From Candidatus Falkowiibacteriota bacterium (lineage in GTDB: Bacteria; Patescibacteriota; Patescibacteriia; Patescibacteriales; UBA12465), in contig CAIZYV010000073.1 in assembly GCA_903937325.1 (NCBI GenBank), forward strand, positions 1 through 25,808: a DNA stretch of 25,808 nucleotides, in the 5' to 3' direction. The notes under the pieces were generated by a model, which saw nothing but the letters and a program-made list of their open reading frames with translations, ran no database searches and had not been told where the DNA came from. How positions within the stretch are numbered: position 1 is the first letter of the stretch; every line of letters begins with the position of its first letter. Positions 24,091 to 25,808 of this stretch are shown here, piece after piece. The translations under genes were made by a program, and so were the position numbers.

Positions 24091-24732
24091 TTAAGCACTC
24101 CAAGGAGTGCTTTTCTTTTTACTTTTTAAAGGGGCGAAGCTGAGACGATGTAAGGGGCAGGGGCCAAATTCTTTAATTTTTTCCAGATGGCGTTTAGTGC
24201 CGTAGCCTTTGTGGCGAGCAAATTCATATTCTGGATATTTTTTATCTGCTTCCATCATTAGCCAGTCACGGCTGACTTTGGCAATAATTGAAGCGGCGGC
24301 AATGACAAATATTTTTGCATCGCCGTCTATTACCGCTTTTTGTTTTTGTTTTATGCCTGGTATTACCAGATTACCGTCTACAAAAATATAATCTGCTGGC
24401 AGCTTGAGACCAGTAATTGCTTGGCGCATGGCCAAAAAAGTCGCTTGAAGAATATTTATTTTGTCTATCGTTTTATTGTTAACTACACCTATTTCTACGG
24501 CTAAGACTTTATTTTTGATAATGCTAAAAAGATGTTCTCGGCGCTTGGCGCTGAGTTTTTTGGAATCGTTAATCATTCGCAAGTCATCACTGTCAATTTG
24601 GAAGTCAGGACCGATAAGCACGCAGGCAGCGACAACCGGCCCGGCCAGAGGTCCTCGACCCGCCTCATCGACGCCACCGATTAAGCGATGCCCGGCTTGA
24701 AAAATTATTTTTTCGCTGGCTAAATCAAGCAT
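24091..24732 (-). CDS. rnhB: Ribonuclease HII
   Basis: This enzyme removes RNA from RNA-DNA hybrids and incises at single ribonucleotides in DNA. The N-terminal signature GGVDEAGRGPLAGPV gives catalytic Asp22 and Glu23. Further conserved parts are DSKKLS (56-61), FVDGN with Asp119, DGDAK, and SIIAKVSRD with Asp156, then the typical HKGYGTKRH and GPCPLHRLSF near the C-terminus. A length of 213 is standard. The promoter is an extended -10 only about nine bases before the ATG, so the transcript is probably leaderless or nearly so. The last codons also encode a hairpin that ends the convergent HAD transcript. Confidence 0.97.
   Translation of the reverse strand: MLDLASEKIIFQAGHRLIGGVDEAGRGPLAGPVVAACVLIGPDFQIDSDDLRMINDSKKLSAKRREHLFSIIKNKVLAVEIGVVNNKTIDKINILQATFLAMRQAITGLKLPADYIFVDGNLVIPGIKQKQKAVIDGDAKIFVIAAASIIAKVSRDWLMMEADKKYPEYEFARHKGYGTKRHLEKIKEFGPCPLHRLSFAPLKSKKKSTPWSA
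24093..24120 (+). terminator. HAD gene terminator inside the 3' end of rnhB
   Basis: An 8-bp stem AAGCACTC/GAGTGCTT with a CAAG loop is followed by TTTCTTTTT on the plus strand. The sequence is also the last seven codons of rnhB, so it is overlapping coding and regulatory DNA. Confidence 0.8.
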
Positions 24733-24740
24733 ATGAAAAA

Positions 24741-24749
24741 ATTATAGCA
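24741..24749 (-). promoter_or_regulatory. Extended -10 promoter for rnhB, probably leaderless
   Basis: The minus-strand TGCTATAAT is a perfect extended -10. Transcription should begin near 24734, only about two bases before the start codon at 24732. Confidence 0.65.
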
Positions 24750-24806
24750 TTTTTTGCAATTTTTTATTATAGTCCCTATCTTTGTTAGGTAGTAATATTA
24801 TAGGTA

Positions 24807-24834
24807 TTGACTGCCCAGCTATTTCTGCTAAGAT
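24807..24834 (+). promoter_or_regulatory. Promoter for the secreted unknown protein
   Basis: TTGACT (24807-24812, five of six) and TAAGAT (24829-24834) are separated by 16 bases, with TG one base before the -10. The start near 24841 gives a pyrimidine-rich leader of about 45 bases. Confidence 0.58.
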
Positions 24835-24885
24835 TGGTTTTTCTCGTTCTTTTCAAATATTAACCATCAATTAAAAAATTAAGTC

Positions 24886-25407
24886 ATGAAAAAAGCAGTA
24901 TTTTGTGTCTGTCTTCTCGCCGGCCTCGGTTTTTTTGCCGCCTCCGGTCAGTGTCTTGCAGGAGAGCCCTTTGCGGCTTTTAGTCGCGTGGAAAATCCAA
25001 CTCGCCTTATGGTTGAGCAATTATCTTCTTTTATTCTTAACCCGAGTGATACTAATAATCTACTTTGGCGGGGGAAAATACCCACCGGACGCGATTATTT
25101 GCATCAGGAATGTCTTGTTTTTGTTAAAGACGGTTATCGCTTTTCCCTTTATTATCAATGGGATGTTCGTTTGTTGTTTTTTTTAGATCGGCAGGAGTAT
25201 CTATCTATTTATGTTCGTCCTGAAGGTACGACTGATCCGGAGAGCTTGGTGTATTTTAAAGATTTTTATCTCAACGGTTCTTGGGATGAATATGGTAGTG
25301 CAGGTATTGCGCTGTCCTGGGAATATTTCGAGGGTAGCGATTTTGATGAACGACGACAGCGGCAATTTTGTTCTTTAGTTAGCGAGACCCTAGAATATTT
25401 GCGTTAA
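24886..25407 (+). CDS. Secreted protein of unknown function
   Basis: I do not recognise this family. The 173-residue protein has a clear signal peptide: Lys2-Lys3, a hydrophobic core to about residue 20, and a probable signal-peptidase site after CLA (residue 26). The mature part is about 147 residues, rich in aromatic and acidic residues, with alternating strands (YRFSLYYQWDVRLLFF, YLSIYVRP) and a short helical end (RRQRQFCSLVSETLEYL), suggesting a compact alpha-beta domain. Two cysteines in the mature part (in the QECLVF and QFCSLV stretches) could form a disulfide (inference). It is a single-gene unit with its own promoter and a strong terminator. Confidence 0.78.
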   Translation: MKKAVFCVCLLAGLGFFAASGQCLAGEPFAAFSRVENPTRLMVEQLSSFILNPSDTNNLLWRGKIPTGRDYLHQECLVFVKDGYRFSLYYQWDVRLLFFLDRQEYLSIYVRPEGTTDPESLVYFKDFYLNGSWDEYGSAGIALSWEYFEGSDFDERRQRQFCSLVSETLEYLR

Positions 25408-25425
25408 ATTTTTATTTTTGACTCC

Positions 25426-25461
25426 GCCCGTTTCTGTAATTTTCAGAGACGGGCTGTTTTT
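25426..25461 (+). terminator. Terminator after the secreted-protein gene
   Basis: An 11-bp stem (GCCCGTTTCTG/CAGAGACGGGC, one wobble) and 7-base loop are followed by TGTTTTTAT. It separates the gene from the tRNA pair. Confidence 0.88.
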
Positions 25462-25519
25462 ATATCTTCGTCTTTACAAAGTATTTTGCCTGTGGCAATC
25501 TATAAGCAGCTTAACAATA

Positions 25520-25603
25520 GCCCGGATGGCGGAACTGGTAGACGCGCTAGCTTCAGGAGCTAGTCTTCGCAAGGAGATGGGGGTTCGAGTCCCCCTTCGG
25601 GCA
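25520..25603 (+). tRNA. tRNA-Leu (anticodon CAG)
   Basis: An 84-base class II tRNA. Acceptor stem GCCCGGA pairs with TTCGGGC (one G-T), discriminator A. The anticodon stem CTAGC/GCTAG encloses the loop TTCAGGA, giving anticodon CAG at 25554-25556. A long variable arm (around 25564-25575) and the T-loop GTTCGAGTC confirm the Leu class. CCA is not encoded, so a CCA-adding enzyme is needed. Confidence 0.95.
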
Positions 25604-25642
25604 CATTTTCTTGGTTAGATTAACTGAATAAAAATTGTGTTC

Positions 25643-25716
25643 GGTCGTTTAGCTCAGCTGGTTAGAGCGCTGCGTTCACATCGCAGAGGTCGGTGGTTCG
25701 AGTCCACTAACGACCA
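25643..25716 (+). tRNA. tRNA-Val (anticodon CAC)
   Basis: A 74-base tRNA. Acceptor GGTCGTT pairs with AACGACC, discriminator A. The anticodon stem CTGCG/CGCAG encloses TTCACAT, giving anticodon CAC at 25677-25679. The T-loop is GTTCGAGTC. CCA is not encoded. It lies 39 bases after tRNA-Leu with no terminator between, so the two are probably co-transcribed. Confidence 0.95.
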
Positions 25717-25730
25717 CTATTTCTATTTTT

Positions 25731-25754
25731 AAAAACTGCTAATCGCGGTTTTTT
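25731..25754 (+). terminator. Terminator of the tRNA unit
   Basis: A 9-bp stem (AAAAACTGC/GCGGTTTTT, one wobble) with a 5-base loop and a short T-tract, 15 bases after tRNA-Val. Confidence 0.75.
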
Positions 25755-25759
25755 GGTAT

Positions 25760-25786
25760 AAAAAAAGGGCTTCCGTAAGAAGCCCT
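25760..25786 (-). terminator. Terminator of a minus-strand gene beyond the right edge
   Basis: AGGGCTTC/GAAGCCCT (8 bp, 5-base loop) is followed on the minus strand by seven T residues. No gene in the window feeds it, so it belongs to a convergent gene or leader to the right. An overlapping CCCTC/GAGGG pairing (25783-25801) competes with its stem. Confidence 0.75.
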
Positions 25787-25808
25787 CTGCCAATTGGAGG
25801 GAAAAGCA

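Noticed and set aside
25418..25618. 66-codon ORF across the tRNA-Leu gene
   Set aside because: It runs through a terminator and a well-formed tRNA.
1..25808. Alternative genetic code (UGA as glycine), as in some CPR groups
   Set aside because: Long ORFs contain no in-frame UGA, and one gene ends with UGA. Only one such stop is present, so this rests mainly on the intact ORFs.
1..25808. Mobile elements, CRISPR arrays, toxin-antitoxin or phage genes
   Set aside because: No transposase, integrase, regular spacer-repeat pattern or matching small gene pair was seen; the content is ordinary chromosomal.

Overview
The window reads as a moderately AT-rich bacterial chromosome fragment, most likely from the Patescibacteria (CPR, Parcubacteria-like). 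This is an inference. It rests on three things: an ADP-forming acyl-CoA synthetase typical of fermenters with reduced genomes, tRNA genes without an encoded CCA, and a near-total absence of Shine-Dalgarno motifs before start codons. The standard bacterial code fits: long ORFs have no in-frame UGA, and one gene ends in UGA. I saw no CRISPR array, transposase, phage gene, rRNA or integration site, and no gap longer than 300 bases lacks a gene.

Layout. (1) 1-864: a partial membrane protein with an OB-like extracytoplasmic part, closed by a terminator. (2) 967-5517: a MacAB-type ABC export system (very long HlyD/MacA adaptor, MacB-like ATPase, MacB-like permease) followed by a small DUF5666-like exported protein and a terminator. 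(3) 5580-8692: an extended -10 promoter driving tspO, a Nudix hydrolase and a fused ADP-forming acetate/acyl-CoA ligase, ending in a 14-bp symmetric terminator shared with the convergent copper operon. (4) 13353-8709, minus strand: a copper-homeostasis locus with CsoR repressor, an HMA/DsbD-like/cupredoxin fusion protein, a two-repeat DUF305 protein and the Cu(I) exporter CopA. (5) 13404-19340, plus strand, divergent from csoR: MarR regulator, lipoprotein RND adaptor and RND permease. (6) 19418-24732: a five-helix membrane protein, rarA, an OmpR-type response regulator without a neighbouring kinase, hisS, a HAD phosphatase and rnhB. (7) 24807-25808: a secreted unknown protein, tRNA-Leu(CAG), tRNA-Val(CAC), and a terminator belonging to a gene beyond the right edge.

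How it works together. Two export machines (ABC and RND) flank a copper detoxification operon. CsoR and MarR are transcribed divergently from about 120 bp of shared DNA. Each promoter carries its own palindrome: an ACCTG/CAGGT repeat with a G/C core at the csoR start, and an 18-bp perfect palindrome over the marR -10. Both genes therefore look autoregulated. The most distinctive protein is the 475-residue copper fusion, which combines a cytosolic-type metallochaperone domain, a cysteine-containing membrane domain and an extracytoplasmic copper-binding domain in one chain. Both efflux adaptors have unusually long helical hairpins, and no outer-membrane channel gene is present.
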